Shown: positions 8,293 to 17,409 of the stretch, in pieces
Numbering within the stretch: the stretch's first letter is position 1
Layout of the letters: the number at the start of each line of letters is the position of its first letter
Source of the DNA: Brevundimonas sp. UBA4553
GTDB taxonomy: Bacteria; Pseudomonadota; Alphaproteobacteria; Caulobacterales; Caulobacteraceae
NCBI RefSeq assembly: GCF_002387245.1
Contig: NZ_DGLD01000001.1
Coordinates: 186,001-250,000 of the forward strand
Reading direction: 5' to 3'
DNA length: 64,000 nt
Notes under the pieces: generated by a model
The model's input: only the letters and a program-made list of their open reading frames with translations
Databases searched by the model: none
Told to the model about the DNA's origin: nothing
Translations under genes and position numbers: made by a program

Positions 8293-10971
8293 GTGAGCCT
8301 CGATGAGCGCCTGACTGCGGCCGCCGCGGCGCCTGACGCGCGCGCCGCCGTCACAGGGCTTCTGCGCGAAAGCTTCGCTGTTGATCGCGCCCGCGTGGCG
8401 CGACGTCTGGAGGGCGGGGTCGACGGGGCTGAGGCGGCGCGCCTCTACGCCGCCGCCGCCGACACCATGCTGACCAGCCTGTGGCGGGTCGCGACCGAGG
8501 TCCTGCATCCGGCGTCTGAAGAGCGGCTCAGCCTGCTGGCGGTCGGCGGTTACGGCCGGGGCGTCCTGGCGCCATTCTCCGACCTGGATCTGCTGTTCCT
8601 GCGGCCCGCGCCGACCGTCAGTCCACGCGCCACAGCGGTGATCGAGTTCGTCCACTACGTCTTGTGGGACCTGGGTCTGAAGGTCGGTTCGGCGTCGCGG
8701 TCGTTGGGCGAGACCCTGGAGCTGGCGCGGGGCGACATGACGGTGCGGACGACCCTGCTGGAGGCGCGGACTCTGGCCGGCGACGCCGATCTGGGCGAGG
8801 GCTTGCTGAAACGGTTCAGGGCCGAGATCGCCAAGGCCGATCCGCGCCCCTTCATCGCCGCCAAGATGGAGGAGCGCGACGTTCGCCTGCAGAAGACCGG
8901 CGCGGTGCGTTATCGCGTCGAGCCCAATATCAAGGACGGCAAGGGCGGATTGCGCGACCTGAACACCCTGTTCTGGATCGCCCGCTCGCTGGCGCCGGAC
9001 AGCGAGCGCGGGCAGGCGGCGCTGGAGGGGCTGCTGACGGCGCGGGAGATGCGCAATTTCCGCGAGGCCATCGGCTTCCTGTGGAGCGTGCGCATCCATC
9101 TGCACCTCGCGGCGGGCCGGGCGGAGGAGAAGCTGACCTTCGACTACCAGCCTGAGATCGCCCGCCGCATGGGCTGGCGCGGGCGCGGCGACGAGCTGGC
9201 CGTGGAGCGCTTCATGCGCCGCTATTTCCAGGTCGCGCGCGAGGTCGGGGCCCTGACCCGCGCGGTCTCCGCCCAGTTGGAGGCGCGCCAGCAGAAGAAG
9301 GCGCAAGGTCTGGCGCGCGGTCTGTCGCGGCTGATCCCCCGACGACGGGCGAAACTGGCCTTCGACGGCTTGGCCATCGAGGGCGGGCGTCTGACGGTGA
9401 GCGGTGGCGGCGTCTTCGCGCATGATCCGGTGCGCCTGCTGCTGCTCTTCGTCGAGGCCGACCGGCTGGATCTGGACCTGCACCCCGACGCCTTCGCCGC
9501 CGTGATCCGGGCCCTGCCTTTGGTGACGCCGGCGCTGCGGCGCGACCCGCGCGCGGCGGAGGCCTTCCTGACGGTGCTGGCGCACGGCCAGAGGCCCTAT
9601 CGCGTCCTGTCGATCATGAACGAGACCGGGTTGCTGGGCCGCTTCCTGCCCGAGTGGGGTCGGATCGTCGGCCAGACCCAGTTCAACATGTACCACGCCT
9701 ATACGGTGGACGAGCACACCCTGCAGGCGGTCGGGATCATCAACGACATCGCGCGCGGCAAGCTGGAAACCGATCACCCGACCTCGACGGCCATCATCCA
9801 CCGCATCGCCGACATCGAGGTGCTGATGCTGGCCATGCTGCTGCACGATGTGGGCAAGGGCGGCGACCGGGGCCAGCTGGAGGATGGGGCCATCGCCGCG
9901 CGCCGCGCCTGCGAACGGCTGGGCGTCGATCCGCGTCGGATCGAGCTGGTGGTCTGGTTGGTGCGCCATCACCTGCTGATGAGCGATTACGCCCAGAAGC
10001 GTGACGTGTCAGATCCCTCGACGGTGCGGGCGTTCGCGGAGGCCGTGGGCGATCCGGAGCGTCTGCGGATGCTGATGGTCCTGACGGTGGCCGACATCCG
10101 CGCCGTGGGGCCGGGGGTGTGGAACGGCTGGAAGGGGCAACTGATGCGCGCCCTGTTCGAGGCGACCGAGGCCCTGTTCCGTGGCGACGCCGTGACGCGC
10201 GAAGACCCGCTGATCGACCACCCCGCCCTCGTCGAGCGGGCGCGACGCGACGGGGCGGCGGTCGAGGCCCTGCCCGCCGCAGGGCCGCTGGAAGCCACGG
10301 CGCGCGTGGCGGTGGCGGCGCTGGATCGGCCCGGTCTGTTCGCCGATCTGGCCGCGACCCTGGCCAAGGCCGGGGCCGACGTGGTGGGCGCGCGTCTGGC
10401 CACGGCCGAGGACGGCACGGCGCTGGACGTGTTCGAGATTCAGGACGGGGCGGGCGAGGCCTATGGCCGGCGTGAGCCGCGTCGCTTGGCCATCCTGGTC
10501 AAGGCGCTGGAACGGGCGGCCCAGAAGGGGGCGCGCGCCTCGGCGGTCGAAACGCCGCGCGTCAGCGCCCGGCGCGCCGTGTTCGAGGTGCGGCCGGTGG
10601 TTCGCATCGACATGGAGGCCGGGACCAGCGCCGTGGTGGTCGAGGTCTCGGGCGCCGACCGCCCCGGCCTGCTGGCCGACCTGGCGCGGACCATCTCGGC
10701 GCACGGCTATTCCACCCGCTCCGCCCACATCGCCAGCTTTGGCGAGCGGGCGGTGGACGGCTTCTACATCACCGACGCGGACGGCGCGAAGCCGAGCGAT
10801 GCGGGGCGGCTGGACGGACTGAAGGCCGGCCTGCTGGAGGTGCTGGATCGCGCGCCGCAAGGCCCGGCGGGGCGGCGCATCACGCCAGTGCGGGCCAGCG
10901 TGCGCGACGTCTCCGATCTGGAAGGGGAGATCGGACGCAAGCCCGTATCCAGCGGGTCGCGGGCGCGCTAA
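8293..10971 (+). CDS. glnD: Bifunctional [protein-PII] uridylyltransferase/uridylyl-removing enzyme
   Basis: An 892-residue GlnD of normal length. The nucleotidyltransferase site is GGYGRG (85-90) with the metal-binding D97-L-D99. The HD domain shows LLHDVGKGG (H518, D519) and RHHLLMSDYAQKRD. Two ACT domains follow near residues 667 and 779 (each with DRPGLFADLA or DRPGLLADLA). It uridylylates PII proteins when glutamine is low and reverses this when glutamine is high, setting nitrogen assimilation. GTG start at 8293 with CGGAGGCGG upstream. murJ follows after 31 bp. Confidence 0.97.
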   Translation: MSLDERLTAAAAAPDARAAVTGLLRESFAVDRARVARRLEGGVDGAEAARLYAAAADTMLTSLWRVATEVLHPASEERLSLLAVGGYGRGVLAPFSDLDLLFLRPAPTVSPRATAVIEFVHYVLWDLGLKVGSASRSLGETLELARGDMTVRTTLLEARTLAGDADLGEGLLKRFRAEIAKADPRPFIAAKMEERDVRLQKTGAVRYRVEPNIKDGKGGLRDLNTLFWIARSLAPDSERGQAALEGLLTAREMRNFREAIGFLWSVRIHLHLAAGRAEEKLTFDYQPEIARRMGWRGRGDELAVERFMRRYFQVAREVGALTRAVSAQLEARQQKKAQGLARGLSRLIPRRRAKLAFDGLAIEGGRLTVSGGGVFAHDPVRLLLLFVEADRLDLDLHPDAFAAVIRALPLVTPALRRDPRAAEAFLTVLAHGQRPYRVLSIMNETGLLGRFLPEWGRIVGQTQFNMYHAYTVDEHTLQAVGIINDIARGKLETDHPTSTAIIHRIADIEVLMLAMLLHDVGKGGDRGQLEDGAIAARRACERLGVDPRRIELVVWLVRHHLLMSDYAQKRDVSDPSTVRAFAEAVGDPERLRMLMVLTVADIRAVGPGVWNGWKGQLMRALFEATEALFRGDAVTREDPLIDHPALVERARRDGAAVEALPAAGPLEATARVAVAALDRPGLFADLAATLAKAGADVVGARLATAEDGTALDVFEIQDGAGEAYGRREPRRLAILVKALERAAQKGARASAVETPRVSARRAVFEVRPVVRIDMEAGTSAVVVEVSGADRPGLLADLARTISAHGYSTRSAHIASFGERAVDGFYITDADGAKPSDAGRLDGLKAGLLEVLDRAPQGPAGRRITPVRASVRDVSDLEGEIGRKPVSSGSRAR

Positions 10972-11002
10972 GGCGTTGGGCGGGCGAGCATAGAGACCAG
11001 CC

Positions 11003-12694
11003 GTGAACGACAAGACCGATCCCATCGAACCGGCCGCGCCGATCTCGGCGGCCAACGCCACGGTGGAGCCTGTCGTTCAACCGCCCGCCGCCTCGACCAC
11101 GATGAAGGGCGGGGGCGTCATGCGCTCCTCGGCCATCTTCAGCGCCATGACCCTGCTTAGCCGCCTGGCGGGCTTCGCGCGCGATGTGGTCATCTCGGCG
11201 GCGCTGGGGGCTTCGGCGGGACCGGCGGCCGACGCCTACAACACTGCCCTGAACTTCCCCAATCTGTTCCGCCGCATCTTCGCCGAAGGGGCCTTCGCAG
11301 CCGCCTTCGTGCCCGCCTACGCCAAGACGCTGAAGACCGAGGGCGAGGCCGTAGCCGATCAGGTCGCCACCGACGCCCTGGCGGCCGTCGCCGCCGTGAC
11401 CGTGGTCCTGACCATCGTGGCCCAGCTGACGATGCCGTGGCTGATGACTGTCATCAACATCGGCTTCCTCGACGATCCGGCCCGCTTCAAACTGGCGGTG
11501 ATCCTGACCCAGATCACCATGCCCTACCTGCCTTGCATGGCGATCGCTTCCCTGCTGTCCGGCGTTCTGAACGCGCGCGGGCGCTTCATCGTCTCGGGCG
11601 CCTATCCCATTTTGCTCAACCTGATCATGCTGGCCGCCGTCATCCCGGCTCAGGGGGATCAGGTGGGCGCCGCCTACGCCGCCTCCTGGGGCGTGGCCGT
11701 AGCGGGCGTGGCTCAGGCGGGCCTGTGCTGGTGGGCGGCGAGGAAGGCGGGCGCCAATATCCGCCTGACCATGCCCAAGCTGACCCCGGCGGTGAAGGCC
11801 ATCATCATCACCGCCATTCCGGCCGCCATCGGCAACTCGGCGACCCAGATCAATGTCTTCATCTCGGGCAACCTGTCCAGCTTCGTGGCGGGCGGACGGA
11901 CCTGGCTGGCGACGGCGGACCGTCTGTACCAGTTGCCGCTGGGTCTGGTCGGCGTCGCTATCGGCATCGCCCTGCTGCCCAAGCTGTCGGCGGCGGTGGC
12001 GTCGCAGGATCATGGCCAGCAACAGGCCTCGATGGATGAGGCCCTGGCCCTGTCCATGGCCCTGACCCTGCCGGCGGCGGCGGCGCTGATGGCCATGCCC
12101 TACTTCCTGATCGATGCCCTGTTCACGCGCGGCGCCTTCCTGCAGGTCGACGCCGTCAACACGGCCCAGGCCCTGTTCCAGTTCGGCTGGGGCGTGCCCG
12201 CCTTCGTCCTGATCCGCATCCTGGCCCCGGCCTTCTTCGCGCGCGGCGACACGCGGCGGCCCATGGCCTTCGCCCTCGTGTCGGTAGCGGTGAACGCGGC
12301 CTTGGCCATCGCCCTGTTCAACCTGGGCATGGGCATAGCGGGCATCGCGGCGGCGGTCAGCGCGGCGGCCTGGACCAACGCCCTTTTGCTCGGCGCGACC
12401 CTGTGGCGGCGCGGCCATTACCGGCCCAGCCCGGCGGCGGCCTCGCGGCTGGCGCGCATCGGTCTGGCCAGCATCGGCCTGGGCCTGGTCGTCGGCGTCG
12501 CCTCTTGGGCGCGGCCTATGCTGCAGGGGCCGATTGAGGCCCTGCTGGGCGCGATCGGCTCGGATCACGGCGCCAAGGAACTGACCCTGTTGGCCGTCGT
12601 GGCGGCGGGCGGCCTGGCATATGTCGTTCTGGCCTTCGCCACGCGCGCGATCACCGTCGCCGAGATCAAGGGCCTGATCCGCAAGGGGCGGTAG
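11003..12694 (+). CDS. murJ: Lipid II flippase MurJ (MviN family)
   Basis: A polytopic 563-residue protein with roughly 14 membrane helices. The opening core motif is MTLLSRLAGFARDVVISAAL, with TAYN-like and PNLFRRIFAEGAFAAAFVPA segments typical of MurJ. It moves lipid-linked peptidoglycan precursor across the inner membrane. The GTG at 11003 gives about 38 disordered residues before the first helix; ATG codons at 11102 or 11120 would start closer to the family norm, so the true start is uncertain. It follows glnD closely in the same orientation. Confidence 0.93.
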   Translation: MNDKTDPIEPAAPISAANATVEPVVQPPAASTTMKGGGVMRSSAIFSAMTLLSRLAGFARDVVISAALGASAGPAADAYNTALNFPNLFRRIFAEGAFAAAFVPAYAKTLKTEGEAVADQVATDALAAVAAVTVVLTIVAQLTMPWLMTVINIGFLDDPARFKLAVILTQITMPYLPCMAIASLLSGVLNARGRFIVSGAYPILLNLIMLAAVIPAQGDQVGAAYAASWGVAVAGVAQAGLCWWAARKAGANIRLTMPKLTPAVKAIIITAIPAAIGNSATQINVFISGNLSSFVAGGRTWLATADRLYQLPLGLVGVAIGIALLPKLSAAVASQDHGQQQASMDEALALSMALTLPAAAALMAMPYFLIDALFTRGAFLQVDAVNTAQALFQFGWGVPAFVLIRILAPAFFARGDTRRPMAFALVSVAVNAALAIALFNLGMGIAGIAAAVSAAAWTNALLLGATLWRRGHYRPSPAAASRLARIGLASIGLGLVVGVASWARPMLQGPIEALLGAIGSDHGAKELTLLAVVAAGGLAYVVLAFATRAITVAEIKGLIRKGR

Positions 12695-12710
12695 TAGAGG
12701 AGCCGGGCCA

Positions 12711-13445
12711 TTAACGCGGCTGAGACGACCGCTTTCCTGCCTCCGGCCACGAGGGACGAGCCACAAGGCTTGATCCCTCGCGCACGATGAGGTCCGCGCC
12801 AACATCCGCGGTCATCAGAAGCTCTAGAGCGCGCTCAGTCTGGTCTTCTCCGCCGGCCTCGGTCACGACGACCGTGACGCCGAGCCATTGCCCGTTCAAG
12901 GGTGACGCGAAGCCCCCTTCGGCGCGCCCCTCATGCAAGGCGAAGTCCATGCGTCTGGGCGGGAGTTCCGGGCCAGGATGGACAGATTTGAGCATAACGA
13001 CCGCGCTTGAAAGCGTTGAGCTGGCGGTCTGGACGTGGACTTCGGCCTCAGCAGGCCCCTGCAAAACTTCCAGCGTGAGAACGGGCGGGACGCCTTCCTG
13101 CCAGACTGAGACTCGCTTGTGGAGTGTAAGGCAAAGCCGCTCGTTCGGCTGCGACAGCCAACTGAACGACGTATCCGTGCCGTAGGCCAGAAGCGGAGCC
13201 GAGCGCGTTCGTTCTGATCGGGACGCGACAGGCACTGTGTGCGGCCAATAGGTGGCGCCGAGCGCGCCGCTTGTCGCAGGTCGATTGTTGACGTCCTGCA
13301 TCAAGCCCCAATCGCAAGGTCCGTCGCTGTAGACAACCGATAGCTGGACTAGATTGGGTTTCTCAGGCACCGGCGGTCGTGTCGCGCAGCCACTGATGAC
13401 GGCTGTCGCGAGGATCAGTGCCGCGTAGGCGTGAGCGTCTCTCAT
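12711..13445 (-). CDS. Putative lipoprotein of unknown function
   Basis: A 244-residue protein with a signal peptide ending in a lipobox (AVISGC, Cys at about residue 20), so probably lipid-anchored. No domain recognised; the body is beta-rich and mildly polar. It points against murJ, with 16 bp between the stops, and lies between murJ and trpS. The stretch uses visibly more A/T than its neighbours, and this hints at later acquisition. The coding assignment rests on the intact lipobox and the absence of a competing frame. Confidence 0.6.
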   Translation of the reverse strand: MRDAHAYAALILATAVISGCATRPPVPEKPNLVQLSVVYSDGPCDWGLMQDVNNRPATSGALGATYWPHTVPVASRSERTRSAPLLAYGTDTSFSWLSQPNERLCLTLHKRVSVWQEGVPPVLTLEVLQGPAEAEVHVQTASSTLSSAVVMLKSVHPGPELPPRRMDFALHEGRAEGGFASPLNGQWLGVTVVVTEAGGEDQTERALELLMTADVGADLIVREGSSLVARPSWPEAGKRSSQPR

Positions 13446-13661
13446 GGATCGACGCTATGTGAGTTCTTCCGCCCCGGTCAACAGCCGCGCAGACGCCCTC
13501 CCGCCTTGCCCTTCGCGGCTTGAGGCGATAAGCGCGAGGGCATGGCTCATTCGGGACACATCTTCGTCGCTCGTCGATGGCGCGGCTGATTGTTCACCGC
13601 CTGCCTCCGCACGCCTGCGCGTGCGCCGAATTCCAGCCTCTACGCTCCCGAGAACATTCAC

Positions 13662-14711
13662 ATGACTGACCAGACTCCGGCCCCCGTCGCTCCGGCTTAC
13701 ACCGGTCCGCGCCGTATCCTGTCCGGCATCCAGGCCTCCGGCGCCCTGCACCTGGGCAACTATCTGGGCGCGCTGAAACGCTTCACCGAGCTGCAGGACA
13801 CGGGTGCGCCCCTGTTCGTATTCGTCGCCGACATGCACGCCATCACCGTCTGGCAGGAGCCGGAGAAGCTGACGGCCCAGACGCGCGAGATCGCGGCGGC
13901 CTATCTGGCGGCGGGTCTGGACCCGGCCAAGGCTACCATCTTCCCGCAGTCGGCGGTGCCTGCCCATGCCGAGCTGGCCTGGATCTTCAACTGCGTCGCC
14001 CGCCTCGGCTGGCTGGACCGGATGACCCAGTTCAAGGAGAAGTCGGGCAAGCACAAGGAACGCTCCAGCGTCGGCCTTTACACCTATCCGGTGCTGCAGG
14101 CGGCGGACATCCTGCTCTACAAGGCGACCGAGGTGCCGGTCGGCGAGGACCAGAAGCAGCATCTGGAACTGACCCGCGACATCGCCGCCAAGTTCAACAA
14201 CGACTTCGGCGTGCCCAACTTCTTCCCGCAGCCGGAGCCACTGATCCAGGGACCGGGCACGCGGGTCATGAGCCTGCGTGACGGCGCCGCCAAGATGAGC
14301 AAGTCCGACCCGTCGGACCTGTCGCGCATCAACCTGACCGACGACGCCGACACCATCGCCGCCAAGATCAGGAAGGCCAAGTCGGACATGGATGTCCTGC
14401 CCGACACGCTTGAGGGTCTGGACGGACGGCCCGAGGCCAAAAACCTGGTGGCCATCTACGCCGCCCTGTCGGACACGACGCGCGAGGCTGTTCTGGCCGA
14501 GTTCGGCGGTCAGGGCTTCGGGTCGTTCAAGCCGAAGCTGGCCGAGCTGGCGGTCACATCGATGGCCCCGGTCACGGCCGAGATGCGCCGCCTGATGGCC
14601 GACCCGGCCGAGATCGACCGCGCTCTGGCCGTCGGCGCCGAGCGTGCGCGCGAAGTGGCTCAGCCGGTGGTGGACGAGGTCAAGAAGATCGTTGGCTTCT
14701 GGCGGGGCTGA
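13662..14711 (+). CDS. trpS: Tryptophanyl-tRNA synthetase
   Basis: A 349-residue class I synthetase. The HIGH-type motif is H30-L-G-N-Y and the KMSKS loop is at 211-215 (KMSKSDPSD). The Trp/ATP-binding GIQASG segment is present. It charges tRNA-Trp. I use the ATG at 13662 rather than an in-frame start 24 codons upstream, because MTDQT... leads directly into the [10 protein letters not shown] core. The 216 bp upstream of the start hold nothing I recognise beyond a presumed promoter. Confidence 0.97.
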   Translation: MTDQTPAPVAPAYTGPRRILSGIQASGALHLGNYLGALKRFTELQDTGAPLFVFVADMHAITVWQEPEKLTAQTREIAAAYLAAGLDPAKATIFPQSAVPAHAELAWIFNCVARLGWLDRMTQFKEKSGKHKERSSVGLYTYPVLQAADILLYKATEVPVGEDQKQHLELTRDIAAKFNNDFGVPNFFPQPEPLIQGPGTRVMSLRDGAAKMSKSDPSDLSRINLTDDADTIAAKIRKAKSDMDVLPDTLEGLDGRPEAKNLVAIYAALSDTTREAVLAEFGGQGFGSFKPKLAELAVTSMAPVTAEMRRLMADPAEIDRALAVGAERAREVAQPVVDEVKKIVGFWRG

Positions 14712-14712
14712 T

Positions 14713-14728
14713 CGGCCGTTTTCGGCCG
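14713..14728. terminator. Small hairpin after trpS
   Basis: CGGCCG (14713-14718), TTTT loop, CGGCCG (14723-14728), directly after the trpS stop. The stem is perfect but short and has no T-tract, so the terminator call is weak. Confidence 0.35.
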
Positions 14729-14782
14729 TGACGGCCTCGTGGCGGGTTTCGTCGGGGCGCCTTCGCGCCTAGATCCTCGGTC

Positions 14783-15490
14783 ATGACCCATCCTCTTGAT
14801 CGCGCCGTCTTCAACGCCCTGACGACCCGCTTGTCCCGCTTCACGACGGCGGATTCGGGGCCGGACGCCGCCAGGCTCGATCCCGAGGTCGGCGTCTTTC
14901 TGGCGGCGGCCGACGCGACGGCGGAGAGCCGCCGCGCCCTGGCCGATCTGGCGCGGCGATACCCCGGCGCGGGGCTGGTCGAGCGCGAGGACGGGCCGAT
15001 GGCTGGAGTCCTGCCCGAAGGCGTACTGGTCGCGGCTCAAGTCGCCCTGGTGCAGATGACGGCGACGGCTCTGACGCCCGCAGGATCGGCTCAGCGATTG
15101 GACGGCGCGATCGAGGTGCTGGGCGAGGCCGACGCGCCGGCCATGCTGGCCCTGGCGACTCTTACAAAGCCCGGCCCCTTCCGCTCGCGCACCCGCGAGC
15201 TCGGCCCCTTCGTCGGGATAAAGCAGGACGGTGTCCTGGTCGCCATGGCGGGACGGCGACTGCGCGTCGACGGCTTCACTGAACTGAGCGGCGTCTGCAC
15301 TCACCCCGATCATCGCGGCAAGGGCTACGCCGCCGCCCTGTCCCGCGCCGTGGTCAGCGAGATTCTGGCGACGGGGGAAGCGGCCTTCCTGCACGCCTTC
15401 GCCGATCACGAGGCGACGATCGCCTTCTATCGGGGACTGGGTTTTGAGACGCGGGCGCGCATGATCTACACTTCGCTGGGCGAGGCCTAG
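14783..15490 (+). CDS. GNAT family N-acetyltransferase
   Basis: A 235-residue protein whose C-terminal half is a GNAT acetyl-CoA-binding fold. The key motif is VCTHPDHRGKGYAAAL (around residues 170-185, with the R-G-K-G-Y pyrophosphate loop), followed by FLHAFADHEATIAFYRGLGF. The N-terminal 120 residues are less conserved and may be a degenerate second GNAT half. The acceptor substrate cannot be told from sequence. An OsmC-family gene follows after 12 bp, so the two are probably co-transcribed. Confidence 0.85.
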   Translation: MTHPLDRAVFNALTTRLSRFTTADSGPDAARLDPEVGVFLAAADATAESRRALADLARRYPGAGLVEREDGPMAGVLPEGVLVAAQVALVQMTATALTPAGSAQRLDGAIEVLGEADAPAMLALATLTKPGPFRSRTRELGPFVGIKQDGVLVAMAGRRLRVDGFTELSGVCTHPDHRGKGYAAALSRAVVSEILATGEAAFLHAFADHEATIAFYRGLGFETRARMIYTSLGEA

Positions 15491-15502
15491 AGGAGACGCG
15501 GC

Positions 15503-15967
15503 ATGAGCGGACACGGCGCGACGGTGGAATGGACGCGGGGCGAGCAGGCCTTCACCGACAAGCGATACAGCCGCGCCCACGTCTGGCGCTTTGACGGCGG
15601 GGCCGTGGTGCCCGGCTCCTCGGCGCCCTCGGGCGTGCCGATCCCCATGTCGGACCCGGCGGGCGTGGACCCGGAGGAGGCCATGATCGCCTCCCTGTCC
15701 AGCTGTCACATGCTGTGGTTCCTGGCTTTCGCCGCCAACGCCGGGCTGGTGGTCGACCGTTATCTGGACGACGCCTCGGGCGAACTGGACAGGAACGAGG
15801 CGGGCAAGCGCTATCTGGCACGCGTCGCCCTGAACCCCGTGACCAGCTTCAGCGGTCGCCAGCCCGATCAGGCGGAACTGGACGCCCTGCACCACGCCGC
15901 GCACGAGCACTGCGACATGGCCCATTCGGTGCGCTCCGAGATCACGGTCACGGCGACCCTGGGCTGA
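15503..15967 (+). CDS. OsmC/Ohr family thiol peroxidase-like protein
   Basis: A 154-residue OsmC-fold protein. The two family cysteines are present: C68 in SLSSCHMLWFL and C137 in HEHCDMAHS. These are the redox pair with which OsmC/Ohr proteins reduce organic hydroperoxides or persulfides. AGGAGA lies just before the ATG. Its stop faces the CPWC flavoprotein gene (4-bp gap), so a redox theme runs through this stretch. I cannot separate OsmC, Ohr and the less characterised YhfA-like subgroup with confidence. Confidence 0.85.
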   Translation: MSGHGATVEWTRGEQAFTDKRYSRAHVWRFDGGAVVPGSSAPSGVPIPMSDPAGVDPEEAMIASLSSCHMLWFLAFAANAGLVVDRYLDDASGELDRNEAGKRYLARVALNPVTSFSGRQPDQAELDALHHAAHEHCDMAHSVRSEITVTATLG

Positions 15968-15971
15968 CGCC

Positions 15972-16895
15972 TCAGGCCGTCTCTTCCTCGATCAGGGAGC
16001 GGAAAGCCGCGTGGGCGGCCAGCATGCCGTCTGTCGTCGCCAAGGTGATGTTGCCAGCCGGTCGCGCCAGATCGCCAGCGGCGAAGACGCCCGGCTGACT
16101 GGTCTGCTGCTGGGCGTCGACCTTGACGATGCGCCCCATCGGGCTGTCGGTCATCTCGCAGCCCAGGCTTTCAGCGAAGCCGCTGGACTGACGCACATGG
16201 GCGCCGACGAAGATGGCCTTCAGAGGGATGAAGCGGCCGTCCATCAGCCGCGCCCCGGTCAGGGTCGGGGCCTCGCCCTCCAGACGGGCGATGGGCGTGG
16301 GCTCGACGGTGACGCTGCGACGGGCCAGCAGTCGGGCGTCGTCATCGCTCAGACCCGATGGGTCCATGAACAGGACCGCCTGCCCCCATTCGGCTACGAC
16401 GGCGGCATAGGCTACCGCGTGGTCCCCGCGCCCAAGGACGCCGATCGGCCCGCCGCCGATCTCGTAGCCGTGGCACCAGGGACAGTGCAGGGCGGTGCGT
16501 CCCCAGCGTTCCTTGACGCCTGGAATGTCGGGCAACACGTCTTCGACGCCGTGGGCCAGGATCAGGCGACGGCCCATGGTCGTCGTCCCGTCGGCGAAGG
16601 CGACCGAGAAGCCGCCGTCGATGCGCGTTGCTTCGACCGCCTCGGCCATGCGGAAGGCAGCGGTGGGATAGGCGGCGACCTGGGCGCGGGCGGCGGCGGT
16701 GATCTCTGATCCGGGGCGGCCGTCGTTGCTGAGGACCCCGTGAGCGCGGGCGGCGAAGCGGTTCCTCGGACGGTTGTCGTCGATGACCAGAACCCGGCGG
16801 CGGGCGCGCACCAGCTGAAGAGCGGCGGACAGACCGGCGTAGGAGCCGCCGATGACGACGGCGTCATGAGGCATCGGATTTTCGCGCGTGTGCAT
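15972..16895 (-). CDS. NAD(P)/FAD-dependent oxidoreductase, thioredoxin-reductase-like with a CPWC site
   Basis: A 307-residue flavoprotein. The N-terminal FAD loop is VIGGSYAGLSAAL, the redox-active pair is C138-P-W-C141 (ALHCPWCHGY), the NAD(P) loop is GVLGRGDHAVAYA, and the C-terminal FAD motif is GVFAAGDLA. This matches low-molecular-weight thioredoxin-reductase-like enzymes. Its partner disulfide protein is unknown. The start at 16895 has an AGAGAG ribosome site and overlaps the regulator gene by 32 bp; an ATG at 16874 is possible. Cotranscription with the Rrf2 gene implies regulation by it. Confidence 0.88.
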   Translation of the reverse strand: MHTRENPMPHDAVVIGGSYAGLSAALQLVRARRRVLVIDDNRPRNRFAARAHGVLSNDGRPGSEITAAARAQVAAYPTAAFRMAEAVEATRIDGGFSVAFADGTTTMGRRLILAHGVEDVLPDIPGVKERWGRTALHCPWCHGYEIGGGPIGVLGRGDHAVAYAAVVAEWGQAVLFMDPSGLSDDDARLLARRSVTVEPTPIARLEGEAPTLTGARLMDGRFIPLKAIFVGAHVRQSSGFAESLGCEMTDSPMGRIVKVDAQQQTSQPGVFAAGDLARPAGNITLATTDGMLAAHAAFRSLIEEETA

Positions 16896-17352
16896 GAAGC
16901 AGGTCTCTCTCGGGATGGGCGGCCAGCCGGCGCGAGAAGTCCGTCGCCAGATCGGCCAGGGTGATGGAGTCCAGCCGCGCGATCAGAAGGGCGCGCGCGG
17001 CGGCGTAGGTGTCGGACAGGGCGTCGTTGACAGCCGCCTCGATCAGACAGCCTTTGGCCTCGACCGGCGGGGTTTCGAGCAGCAGGCCGGGCTCGCCCAG
17101 CGCCGCGTGCACCTGGCCCAGGGTGATGCCGTCCAGCGGCCGGGCCAGGCGCCAGCCGCCGCCGTGGCCCTTTTCAGACACGACCAGCCCCTGTTCGCGC
17201 AGGCCCGCCATGGTGCGGCGGACCACGACCGGATTGGTCGACAGGCAGGTGGCCAGCAGGTCCGAGGTCATGGGCTGGCCATGACGCTGCTCGTGCTCGG
17301 CCATGTGGAGCAGGGCGTGAAGAATATTGGACAGGCGGGAATTGCGCTTCAT
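16864..17352 (-). CDS. Rrf2 family transcriptional regulator
   Basis: A 162-residue winged-helix protein of the Rrf2 family (MKRNSRLSNILHALLHMAEH, then LLATCLSTNPVVVRRTMAGL as recognition region, and KGHGGGWRLARPL as the wing). It lacks the three-Cys iron-sulfur cluster of IscR and has only two Cys (about 47 in the ATCLS segment and one in EAKGCLIEA), resembling the YwnA/CymR-like branch. ATG at 17352 has GGAG upstream; a start 12 codons earlier would run through the operator-like palindrome. It overlaps the flavoprotein gene it probably controls. Confidence 0.88.
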   Translation of the reverse strand: MKRNSRLSNILHALLHMAEHEQRHGQPMTSDLLATCLSTNPVVVRRTMAGLREQGLVVSEKGHGGGWRLARPLDGITLGQVHAALGEPGLLLETPPVEAKGCLIEAAVNDALSDTYAAARALLIARLDSITLADLATDFSRRLAAHPERDLLHAHARKSDAS

Positions 17353-17369
17353 GTAACTCCAATTGTTAC
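17353..17369. promoter_or_regulatory. Putative Rrf2 autoregulatory operator
   Basis: GTAAC (17353-17357), a 7-bp spacer, GTTAC (17365-17369): an interrupted palindrome that abuts the regulator start codon. An A/T-rich dyad at this place in a GC-rich genome is a plausible binding site for the Rrf2 dimer. The assignment is from position and symmetry only. Confidence 0.5.
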
Positions 17370-17409
17370 GTGATGGGGCGTGCGTCAAGACCGGCCGCCG
17401 AATTTGTTT

